From Methylibium rhizosphaerae (GTDB lineage Bacteria; Pseudomonadota; Gammaproteobacteria; Burkholderiales; Burkholderiaceae_C): DNA of 64,000 bases. How positions within the stretch are numbered: the first letter of the stretch is position 1; every line of letters starts with the position of its first letter. The translations under genes were made by a program, and so were the position numbers. The notes beneath the pieces are model-generated. The model searched no databases and was not told where the DNA came from. It was given only the letters and a program-made list of their open reading frames with translations. Of this stretch, positions 32,485 through 39,553 are shown one piece after another. Location of the stretch: the NCBI RefSeq assembly GCF_006386545.1, contig NZ_SWAR01000019.1, positions 35,732 through 99,731 on the forward strand, in the 5' to 3' direction.

Positions 32485-33186
32485 ATGATCAACAAAATTT
32501 CACCCAGTGTCGAAGCGGCGCTGGCCGACGTGCCGGATGGCGCGACGGTCATGATCGGCGGTTTCGGCACCGCCGGGCAGCCGGCCGAGCTGATCGATGC
32601 GCTGATCGCCCAGGGCGCCAAGGATCTGGTGATCGTCAACAACAACGCCGGCAACGGCGACACCGGCCTGGCCGCGCTGCTGGCCGCCCGCCGGGTGCGC
32701 AAGATCATCTGCAGCTTCCCGCGCCAAGCGGATTCGCACCATTTCGACGGCCTCTACCGCAGTGGGCAGATCGAGCTGGAACTGGTGCCGCAGGGCAACC
32801 TGGCCGAGCGCATCCGCGCCGCCGGTGCCGGCGTGGGCGCCTTCTTCACCCCCACCGGCTACGGCACCGAGCTGGCCAAGGGCAAGGAAACCCGCGAGAT
32901 CAACGGCACCCACTACGTGCTCGAGTACCCGATCCATGCCGACTACGCGCTCATCAAGGCCGAGCGCGGCGACCGCTGGGGCAACCTGACCTACCGCATG
33001 ACCGCGCGCAACTTCGGGCCGATCATGGCCACGGCCGCCAAGGTCACCGTGGCCACGGTGCACGAGGTCGTCGGCCTGGGCGAGATCGACCCCGAGACGG
33101 TGGTGACGCCCGGCATCTACGTGAAGCGCGTGGTGAAGATCTCGCGCACCGCCACCACGGCCGGTGGGTTCAAGCAAGCAGCGTGA
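32485..33186 (+). CDS. pcaI: 3-oxoadipate CoA-transferase subunit A
   Basis: A 233-residue class I CoA-transferase alpha subunit transferring CoA from succinyl-CoA to 3-oxoadipate. It has the glycine-rich DGATVMIGGFGTAGQPAELIDALI, then NNNAGNGDTGLAALL and the FFTPTGYGTELAKGKE oxyanion-side motif. Its N-terminus INKISPSVEAALADV is standard, so ATG 32485 is right even though no Shine-Dalgarno is visible; an operator palindrome abuts the start codon. It overlaps pcaJ by four bases (GTGA). Regulated by the divergent IclR protein, by context. Confidence 0.93.
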   Translation: MINKISPSVEAALADVPDGATVMIGGFGTAGQPAELIDALIAQGAKDLVIVNNNAGNGDTGLAALLAARRVRKIICSFPRQADSHHFDGLYRSGQIELELVPQGNLAERIRAAGAGVGAFFTPTGYGTELAKGKETREINGTHYVLEYPIHADYALIKAERGDRWGNLTYRMTARNFGPIMATAAKVTVATVHEVVGLGEIDPETVVTPGIYVKRVVKISRTATTAGGFKQAA

Positions 33187-33836
33187 GCGAAGCCATGAAG
33201 AAGTGGACCCGTGACGAAATGGCGCAGCGCGTGGCGGCCAACATCGAGGAAGGCATGTTCGTGAACCTCGGCATCGGCCTGCCCACGCTGGTGGCCAACC
33301 ACCTGCCGGCGGACCGCGAGGTGATCCTGCACAGCGAGAACGGTGTGCTGGGCATGGGCCCGGCGCCGGCCAAGGGCGCCGAGGACTACGACCTCATCAA
33401 CGCCGGCAAGCAGCCGGTCACGCTGCTGCACGGCGGCTCGTTCTTCCACCATGCCGACAGCTTCGGCATGATGCGCGGCGGCCATCTCGACCTGTGCGTG
33501 CTGGGCGCCTTCCAGGTGGCCGGCAACGGCGACCTCGCCAACTGGCACACCGGCGCGCCCGATGCCATTCCGGCGGTGGGCGGCGCGATGGACCTCGCCA
33601 TCGGCGCGAAGAACACCTGGGTCATGATGGAACACCAGACCAAGGCCGGCGAGAGCAAGCTGGTGGAGCGCTGCAGCTACCCCATCACCGGGCTTGCCTG
33701 CGTGAGCCGCGTGATCACCGACCTCGCGGTCATCGACCTCACGTCGCAAGGGGCGCGGGTCACCGACATCGTCGAAGGGCTGGGCTTCGCCGAGCTGCAG
33801 CAGCTCACCGCGATCGAACTCATCGACGCCCGCTGA
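33183..33836 (+). CDS. pcaJ: 3-oxoadipate CoA-transferase subunit B
   Basis: The 217-residue beta subunit, bearing the catalytic glutamate in ILHSENGVLGMGP. GIGLPTLVANHL at the N-terminus and GGAMDLAIGAKNTWVMMEH in the middle are family motifs. GTG 33183 overlaps the pcaI stop; ATG 33195 is an alternative. It works as a heteromer with PcaI to make 3-oxoadipyl-CoA, which PcaF then cleaves. pcaF starts 24 bases later. Confidence 0.94.
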   Translation: MSEAMKKWTRDEMAQRVAANIEEGMFVNLGIGLPTLVANHLPADREVILHSENGVLGMGPAPAKGAEDYDLINAGKQPVTLLHGGSFFHHADSFGMMRGGHLDLCVLGAFQVAGNGDLANWHTGAPDAIPAVGGAMDLAIGAKNTWVMMEHQTKAGESKLVERCSYPITGLACVSRVITDLAVIDLTSQGARVTDIVEGLGFAELQQLTAIELIDAR

Positions 33837-33860
33837 AACCGACCTCGAGACCACCGCACC

Positions 33861-35063
33861 ATGACCCACGCCTTCATCGTCGACGCGCAACGCACGCCCT
33901 TCGGCCGCTACGGCGGCGCTCTTTCGTCGGTGCGCACCGACGACCTTGGCGCCATTCCCATCAAGGCGCTGATGGCCCGCCATCCGAAGCTCGACTGGGC
34001 CGCGATCACCGACGTGATCTACGGCTGCGCCAACCAGGCCGGCGAAGACAACCGCAACGTCGCGCGCATGAGCGCGCTGCTGGCCGGCCTGCCGCTCGAA
34101 GTGCCCGGCAGCACGGTGAACCGCCTGTGCGGCTCGGGGCTCGACGCGCTGGGCACCGCGGCGCGCGCCATCAAGTGCGGCGAGGCCGAACTCATGATTG
34201 CTGGCGGCGTGGAAAGCATGAGCCGCGCGCCCTTCGTGATGCCCAAGGCAGAAGGCGCCTTCTCGCGCACCAATGCCGTGTACGACACCACCATCGGCTG
34301 GCGCTTCGTCAACAAGCTGATGAAGGAACAGTACGGCGTGGACTCGATGCCCGAGACGGCCGAAAACGTGGCGGTGGACTACAAGATCGAGCGCGAGGCC
34401 CAGGACCGCATGGCGCTGGCTTCGCAGCTGAAGGCGGTGGCCGCGCAGCAGAGCGGCTTCTTCGATGCCGAGATCACGCCGGTGACCATCGCGCAGAAGA
34501 AGGGCGACCCCATCGTCGTGAACAAGGACGAGCACCCCCGTGAGACCTCGCTGGAGGCGCTGGCGAAGTTGAAGGGCGTGGTGCGCCCGGACGGCTCGGT
34601 CACGGCCGGCAATGCAAGCGGCGTGAACGACGGTGCGGCCGCGTTGCTCCTGGCCGGCGAAGCGGCATTGAGCCGCCATGGCCTCACCCCGCGGGCCCGG
34701 GTGGTGGGCATGGCCACCGCCGGCGTGGCGCCGCGCGTCATGGGCATCGGCCCGGCGCCGGCCACGCAGAAGGTGCTGGCTCTGACCGGCCTCACGCTCG
34801 ACCAGATCGACGTGATCGAGCTCAACGAAGCCTTCGCCGCGCAGGGCCTCGCGGTGCTGCGGCAACTGGGACTGAAGGACGACGACGCGCGGGTCAACCC
34901 GAACGGCGGTGCCATCGCGCTGGGGCACCCCCTCGGCGCCTCGGGGGCGCGGCTTGCCACCACCGCGGTGAACCAGCTGCACCGCATCAAGGGCCGCTAC
35001 GCGCTGTGCACCATGTGCATCGGCGTGGGCCAGGGCATTGCAGTGGTCCTCGAGCGGGTCTGA
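33861..35063 (+). CDS. pcaF: 3-oxoadipyl-CoA thiolase
   Basis: A 400-residue thiolase that splits 3-oxoadipyl-CoA with CoA to succinyl-CoA and acetyl-CoA, the last step of the pathway. The nucleophilic cysteine is in NRLCGSGLDALG, the general-base histidine in GGAIALGHPLGASGAR and the second cysteine in ALCTMCIGVGQG. PcaF-type N-terminal AFIVDAQRTPFGRYGGALSSVRTDDLGA separates it from acetoacetyl-CoA thiolases. Operon pcaIJF completes the pathway begun by pcaHGB-pcaCD 28 kb away. Confidence 0.95.
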   Translation: MTHAFIVDAQRTPFGRYGGALSSVRTDDLGAIPIKALMARHPKLDWAAITDVIYGCANQAGEDNRNVARMSALLAGLPLEVPGSTVNRLCGSGLDALGTAARAIKCGEAELMIAGGVESMSRAPFVMPKAEGAFSRTNAVYDTTIGWRFVNKLMKEQYGVDSMPETAENVAVDYKIEREAQDRMALASQLKAVAAQQSGFFDAEITPVTIAQKKGDPIVVNKDEHPRETSLEALAKLKGVVRPDGSVTAGNASGVNDGAAALLLAGEAALSRHGLTPRARVVGMATAGVAPRVMGIGPAPATQKVLALTGLTLDQIDVIELNEAFAAQGLAVLRQLGLKDDDARVNPNGGAIALGHPLGASGARLATTAVNQLHRIKGRYALCTMCIGVGQGIAVVLERV

Positions 35064-35092
35064 CCGCACGGCATCAGCGCCGCACCCACACG

Positions 35093-35121
35093 AAAAAAAG
35101 GGCGCCCCGAGGGGCGCCCTT
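35093..35121 (-). terminator. Intrinsic terminator of the subtilase gene
   Basis: AAGGGCGCCCC (35098-35108) and GGGGCGCCCTT (35111-35121) form an 11-bp hairpin. Read on the minus strand it is followed by seven T (complement of 35093-35099). It lies 23 bases after the protease stop and would also meet pcaF transcripts from the other side. Confidence 0.9.
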
Positions 35122-35144
35122 GTGCTCGTCTCCCCAGAGCAAAC

Positions 35145-37019
35145 CTACCAACCAAGTCCCAGCGTATAGGTGCCGGTGCTGCCGGTGCGGCCGCTGTAGT
35201 AGCGCACCCGCACGTACAGCGTGATGCTCGACGCACCGCCGTTCGAGTAGTTGATCTTGTCCACCGCACCGGTACCCAGGATGCTGCGAGCGACCTGCGT
35301 GCCGTTCGCGTTGTACAGGTACAGGTCGTAATCGCTCGCGCTGTTGGGCGTGAGCGTGGCAGCCAGCGTGCGGCCGGCCGGCAGCGTGACGCGGAAGTAG
35401 TCCGTGTCGCTGCTGGAGCCGATCGTGCCGTTGACCGTGGTGTTGGCATTGGCAATGGCCTGTGCAGTGGACAGCGTGTTGTTCGACTCCACCTCGGCCA
35501 CCGTGCCGCCACCCGGATTGCCGCCGCCGCCACCGGCCGCGTCCACCGCCGCCGAGGCATCGACGATGCCGCTGCCGCACTGGCTGCAGGTGGCCGGGAA
35601 GGCACGCGAGCTCTGCTGCAGCCGCGTCAGCACCTGGTCGGGCGTGAGCGCCGAGTTCTTCGAGAGCATCAGCGCCACCACGCCGGCCACGTGCGGCGTG
35701 GCCATCGAGGTGCCCTGGTACCAGGCGTAGTTGTCACCGGCCGGTGCGGTCTGGCCCGCGTTGAGCGTGGACAGGATGCCGCCCGAAGCACCGGAGCGCA
35801 CGTCGCCGCCGGGGGCCGCCACCTCCACCACGCTGCCGTAGTTGGAGTAGTAGGCGCGCCCGCCGCTGCGGTTGGTGGCCGCCACGGTGATGACGCCCGA
35901 GCAGGAGGCCGGCGAGTAGTTGGCCGCGTTGGCGTTGCTGTTGCCGGCGGCCACCACCACCACGGTGTTGCGCGACCGTGCCGAGTTGATGGCGTTCTGC
36001 GTGGTCGAGTCGCAGGCCCCGCCGCCGCCGAGCGACAGGTTGATCACCCGTGCCGGCGTGGCGTTGGCCGGCACGCCTGAGACGCTGCCGCCCGAGGCCC
36101 AGATGATGGCGTCGGCGATGTCGGAGGTGTAGCCGCCGCACTTGCCCAGCACGCGCAGCGGCTGCACCTTGGCGCCGAAGGCCACGCCGGCCACGCCGGT
36201 GCCGTTGTTGGTGACGGCGGCGATGGTGCCGGCCACATGGGTGCCGTGCCAGCTGCTCGATTCGTCCTGCGTCGGTTCGCCGTTGCCGCACTCGCCGGCC
36301 TGCACCGCGTCGCCGGGGTCGCTCGGGTCGCTGTCACGGCCGTTGCCGTCGTTGCCGACGAAGCTGTCGTTGATGAAGTCGTAGCCGGCCACGATGTTGG
36401 CGGCCAAGTCGGCGTGGGGGCGGTAGCCGGTGTCGAGCACCGCCACCACGACACCGCTGCCGGTGGACTTGTCCCAGGCCGCCGGCAGGTTGAGGCCGCC
36501 GGTGGCTTCGAAGTAGTGCCACTGCTGCGAATACTGCGTGTCGTTGGGCACCAGCATCGGCTTCAGGATGCGATCGGGCTCTGCGTACTCCACCGACGGG
36601 TCGGCTGCCGCGATCTCGCGGGCGAGCGCGGCCACTTCGCTCTCGGCCATGCGACGGTCGAGCTTCAACACCTCGGCGTTCTGCGCGGTGCTGCGCACGC
36701 GCGTCAGCCGGGCGTTGAAGCGCTGCCCGGCGGTTTCCAGCGAACGCAGGCGCTGCTGCTGGGCCATGCCCGCGCCGCTGGCGCCACCTTGAGTGGTCAC
36801 CAGCGCGGAGCCGTCGCGGTACTTCACGATGAGTCGGTCCGTCAGGGCCTCCCTCGACGCACCCGCTGCAGCGGCGGCTGCAAAACCCGGCACCTGTTGC
36901 TGTTGCAACGCGCGCTCGGCCGACGTTCCGGCCATCGCAGCGCCCGCAAGAAAGCCGCCCAGCAGGGCGGCGCCCACCACCTGATTGACCCGGGGTCGGG
37001 CCACGATCTTCAGCGTCAT
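35145..37019 (-). CDS. Secreted subtilisin-like (S8) serine protease with PPC domain
   Basis: A 624-residue extracellular protease. Signal peptide to about residue 31 and I9-like propeptide to about 155 (DRLIVKYRDGSALV) precede the S8 domain, with Asp196 (VAVLDTGYRPHADL), His258 (SSWHGTHVAGTIAA) and Ser438 (YQGTSMATPHVAGVVALM). After a Gly-rich linker (GGGGNPGGGT) comes a pre-peptidase C-terminal domain of about 115 residues (VESNNTLSTAQAI, DTDYFRVTLPAG). Cysteines 243, 294, 336, 373 suggest disulphides. GGAGG precedes ATG 37019. Followed by an intrinsic terminator. Probably a nutrient-scavenging exoprotease. Confidence 0.94.
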   Translation of the reverse strand: MTLKIVARPRVNQVVGAALLGGFLAGAAMAGTSAERALQQQQVPGFAAAAAAGASREALTDRLIVKYRDGSALVTTQGGASGAGMAQQQRLRSLETAGQRFNARLTRVRSTAQNAEVLKLDRRMAESEVAALAREIAAADPSVEYAEPDRILKPMLVPNDTQYSQQWHYFEATGGLNLPAAWDKSTGSGVVVAVLDTGYRPHADLAANIVAGYDFINDSFVGNDGNGRDSDPSDPGDAVQAGECGNGEPTQDESSSWHGTHVAGTIAAVTNNGTGVAGVAFGAKVQPLRVLGKCGGYTSDIADAIIWASGGSVSGVPANATPARVINLSLGGGGACDSTTQNAINSARSRNTVVVVAAGNSNANAANYSPASCSGVITVAATNRSGGRAYYSNYGSVVEVAAPGGDVRSGASGGILSTLNAGQTAPAGDNYAWYQGTSMATPHVAGVVALMLSKNSALTPDQVLTRLQQSSRAFPATCSQCGSGIVDASAAVDAAGGGGGNPGGGTVAEVESNNTLSTAQAIANANTTVNGTIGSSSDTDYFRVTLPAGRTLAATLTPNSASDYDLYLYNANGTQVARSILGTGAVDKINYSNGGASSITLYVRVRYYSGRTGSTGTYTLGLGW

Positions 37020-37359
37020 GTGTCCTCCGCTTGTGAAGATGAAATCGGCCCGCGGGGTTTGCGGGCCGGCGCGCACCATGCCCGAAGCGACCCCTCTTCA
37101 CAATCAAGGACAACGCTGTCGCATACCGACTTGGTAACCAAACGCGAACGGCTTTGGCGGCGGCACCGGGCTTGCTTACGCGCGCGCGTTGTTGAGCGCT
37201 GCGGACCGTGGCTGCCGCATCGTTGAGCAACCGCCGATCGCCGCGCGAGACCTGGGGATATCTCCCTAGTCCGGGAACTTCCGGGGCAGAGTTCACAGGC
37301 ACGTCTATTGCCTGCGCACCAGCAACCCGACACCATCAACGACTTCACGGGAGGCTTCC
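37020..37359. other. Intergenic region between divergent protease and nucleosidase genes
   Basis: This 340-base gap holds the two divergent promoters. GGCCCGC (37047-37053) and GCGGGCC (37061-37067) make a 7-bp hairpin in the protease leader, 28 bases before its start. GGGATATCTCCC and GGGAACTTCC near 37255-37280 are short near-palindromes that could bind a regulator of the nucleosidase cassette. A GGGAGG site precedes ATG 37360. No gene is seen. Confidence 0.5.
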
Positions 37360-38397
37360 ATGTTCTTCAATCGCGCGCTCCGCAGGGCGCTTCTCGGCAT
37401 GGCCTGCGCACTGCTGTGGCTCGCCGCCGGGCCGGCCGCCGCCCAGCCGCAGCGCTGCCTGACCGACTGCTCGCTGCGCATCGGCATCGTCTCGGCCTTC
37501 GGCGCCGAGGCCGACATCCTCATCGCCCAGACCACCGGCAAACGCGTCCACACGGTCAATGGCAACCGCTTCACCACCGGCATGCTGCGCGGCAACCGGG
37601 TGGTGATCGTGCTGTCGGGCGTGAGCATGATCAACGCGACGATGGTCACCCAGCTCATGCTCGACCACTTCAGGGTCGAGCGGCTGGTGATGAGCGGCAT
37701 CGCCGGCGGCGTGAACCCCGCGCACCACGTGGGCGACGTGCTGGTGCCGGCCAGCTGGGCCATGCCGATGGAGGTGTACTGGCATGCCGACGGCAGCGTG
37801 CCCGCGCCCTGCGGGGCGGCCACCGACGTGGGCTGCCTGGGCCTGAAGCTCGCGCTCGACGCCAGCGGCAAGCCGCTGCCCGACTACCGCATCGACACGC
37901 CCTCGGGGCCCGTGTCCACAGGCCTCTTCATGCGCGAGAACTTCGTCATGCACGAGGGCAATGCGCCGCAGGGCGAATTCCGCTTCGACTACCAGGCCGA
38001 CCCGCAGATGCTGGCGGTGGCGCGCTCGCTGGCGCCCACACTGCAGCGCTGCGGCCCCAGGAACCCGAGCCTGTGCGTGAGCACCACGCCGCAGCTGGTG
38101 GTGGGCGGCCGCGGCATCTCGGGCACCGCCTTCCTGGCCAATCCGCAGTACCGCCGCTACGTGTTCGACACGCTGCGGGCCGAGGCGGTGGACATGGAAA
38201 CCGCCGCCCTGGGCCATGTGGCCTATGCGAACCGGGTGCCCTACATCGGCTTTCGCAGCCTGTCCGACCTCGCCGGCGGCGATCACACTCAGGACGTGGG
38301 TGCCTTCTTCGGCAGCGGCCTGGCCGAGGCCAATGCATCAGCGGTGACGCTGGCCTTCCTGGAGGCCTGGAAGAGACAACCGCACAAAAAGCCGTAA
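37360..38397 (+). CDS. Secreted nucleosidase of the MTA/SAH-nucleosidase (PNP/UDP) fold
   Basis: A 345-residue protein with a signal peptide (about 1-28, ending AAGPAAA) followed by a nucleoside-phosphorylase-type domain. RIGIVSAFGAEADIL resembles the MTAN N-terminus, RLVMSGIAGGVNPAHHVGDVLVP the phosphate/ribose loop, and VDMETAALGHVAYANRVPYIGFRSLSD the catalytic segment with the Glu-Met-Glu-like and Asp residues. At 345 residues it is far longer than cytosolic MTAN (about 230), with inserted cysteine-bearing loops (CGAATDVGC, CGPRNPSLC). It should release purine bases in the periplasm. First of a three-gene unit. Confidence 0.8.
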   Translation: MFFNRALRRALLGMACALLWLAAGPAAAQPQRCLTDCSLRIGIVSAFGAEADILIAQTTGKRVHTVNGNRFTTGMLRGNRVVIVLSGVSMINATMVTQLMLDHFRVERLVMSGIAGGVNPAHHVGDVLVPASWAMPMEVYWHADGSVPAPCGAATDVGCLGLKLALDASGKPLPDYRIDTPSGPVSTGLFMRENFVMHEGNAPQGEFRFDYQADPQMLAVARSLAPTLQRCGPRNPSLCVSTTPQLVVGGRGISGTAFLANPQYRRYVFDTLRAEAVDMETAALGHVAYANRVPYIGFRSLSDLAGGDHTQDVGAFFGSGLAEANASAVTLAFLEAWKRQPHKKP

Positions 38398-38431
38398 ACG
38401 AGCCGCACAACGACCCAACGGAACAACAGCC

Positions 38432-39487
38432 ATGAAGCCCGCACACCGCATCGCCACCCTCGCCTTCTGCCTGGCCTCGCTGGTCGCCGGCAGCGCCACT
38501 GCACAGACCACCGCCGACAAGCCCAAGCCGCCGCCGCGCGCGCTCAAGGTGCTCATCGTCACCATGTTCGGCCCCGAGGCCGCGCCATGGATCGAGCCGT
38601 TCTCGCTGACGCAGGAGATCCCGGTGCCCGGGCTGAGCGAGGACTACCCGGCCCTCAAGTGCAACACCGACGACGTTTGCCTGCTCACCACCGGCATGGG
38701 CCACACGAATGCCGCCGCCTCCACGCTCGCGGTGGCGCTCGACAACCGCTTCGACCTGCGCAAGACCTACGTGCTGGTGAGCGGCATCGCCGGCATCGAC
38801 CCGGCGCACGGCACCCTCGGCACGGCCGCATGGGCCCGCTGGCTCATCGACTTCGGCATCGCGCACGAGCTCGACGCGCGCGAGATGCCGGCAGGCTGGA
38901 AGACGGGCTACTTCGGCATCATGACCAAGGGGCCCGGCGAGAAGCCCAAGTTCGACTACCGGACCGAGGCCTTCAGGCTCGACGAGGCCCTGCTGCAGCA
39001 GGCACTGCAGCAAAGCCGCAACGTCAAGCTCGAGGACAGCCAGGAGGCGCGGGCCTATCGCCAGCACTACCGGCACGCGCCGGCCAACGAGCCGCCGCGG
39101 GTGACCCAGTGCGACACCATGGCCGGCGACACCTGGTTCCACGGCCACAAGCTCGGCCAGCACGCGAGCGAGTGGGCGAAGCTGCTGAGCGATGGCCAGG
39201 CCACCTACTGCACGACGCAACAGGAAGACAACGCCACCTACAACGCGCTCGCCCGCGCCACGGCCGCGGGCCGCGCCGACGTGAAGCGCCTCGCCGTGCT
39301 GCGCACCGCATCGAACTTCGACCGCCCCTATCCGGGGCAGACGGCGTACGCGTCGCTCATGGCATCGACCAGCGGCACGACCGGAGGCTTCGTGCCGGCC
39401 ACGAAGAACCTCGTGATCGCGGGCGGCCCGCTGGTGCGCGACATCGTGGCGCGCTGGGACCTGTGGAAGGACGGCGTTCCACGCTGA
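38432..39487 (+). CDS. NUP-family purine nucleoside-handling protein (secreted)
   Basis: A 351-residue protein with a signal peptide (about 1-25, ending GSATAQ). LKVLIVTMFGPEAAPW, LTTGMGHTNAAASTLAVAL, LVSGIAGIDPAHGTLGTAAWARWLIDFG and LRTASNFDRPYPGQTA are typical of the NUP family described in fungi as purine nucleoside permeases. The fold is phosphorylase-like and this bacterial copy is exported, so it probably binds or cleaves nucleosides in the periplasm rather than spanning a membrane. It follows the nucleosidase by 34 bases and precedes a TonB receptor. Confidence 0.82.
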   Translation: MKPAHRIATLAFCLASLVAGSATAQTTADKPKPPPRALKVLIVTMFGPEAAPWIEPFSLTQEIPVPGLSEDYPALKCNTDDVCLLTTGMGHTNAAASTLAVALDNRFDLRKTYVLVSGIAGIDPAHGTLGTAAWARWLIDFGIAHELDAREMPAGWKTGYFGIMTKGPGEKPKFDYRTEAFRLDEALLQQALQQSRNVKLEDSQEARAYRQHYRHAPANEPPRVTQCDTMAGDTWFHGHKLGQHASEWAKLLSDGQATYCTTQQEDNATYNALARATAAGRADVKRLAVLRTASNFDRPYPGQTAYASLMASTSGTTGGFVPATKNLVIAGGPLVRDIVARWDLWKDGVPR

Positions 39488-39524
39488 GCGAGTGAACACG
39501 GGCCGTGGCATGGGCATTGCAGAA

Positions 39525-39552
39525 GGGCCCTCCATTCCAACTGGAGGAGCCC
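39525..39552 (+). promoter_or_regulatory. Hairpin masking the ribosome site of the TonB receptor
   Basis: GGGC-CCTCCA (39525-39534) pairs with TGGAGG-A-GCCC (39542-39552) across a 7-base loop, a 10-bp stem with one bulged A. The right arm contains the whole GGAGGAG ribosome site of the receptor gene at ATG 39554. Folding would block translation, so this may be a thermosensor, ligand-dependent switch or protein target. Confidence 0.55.
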
Positions 39553-39553
39553 C

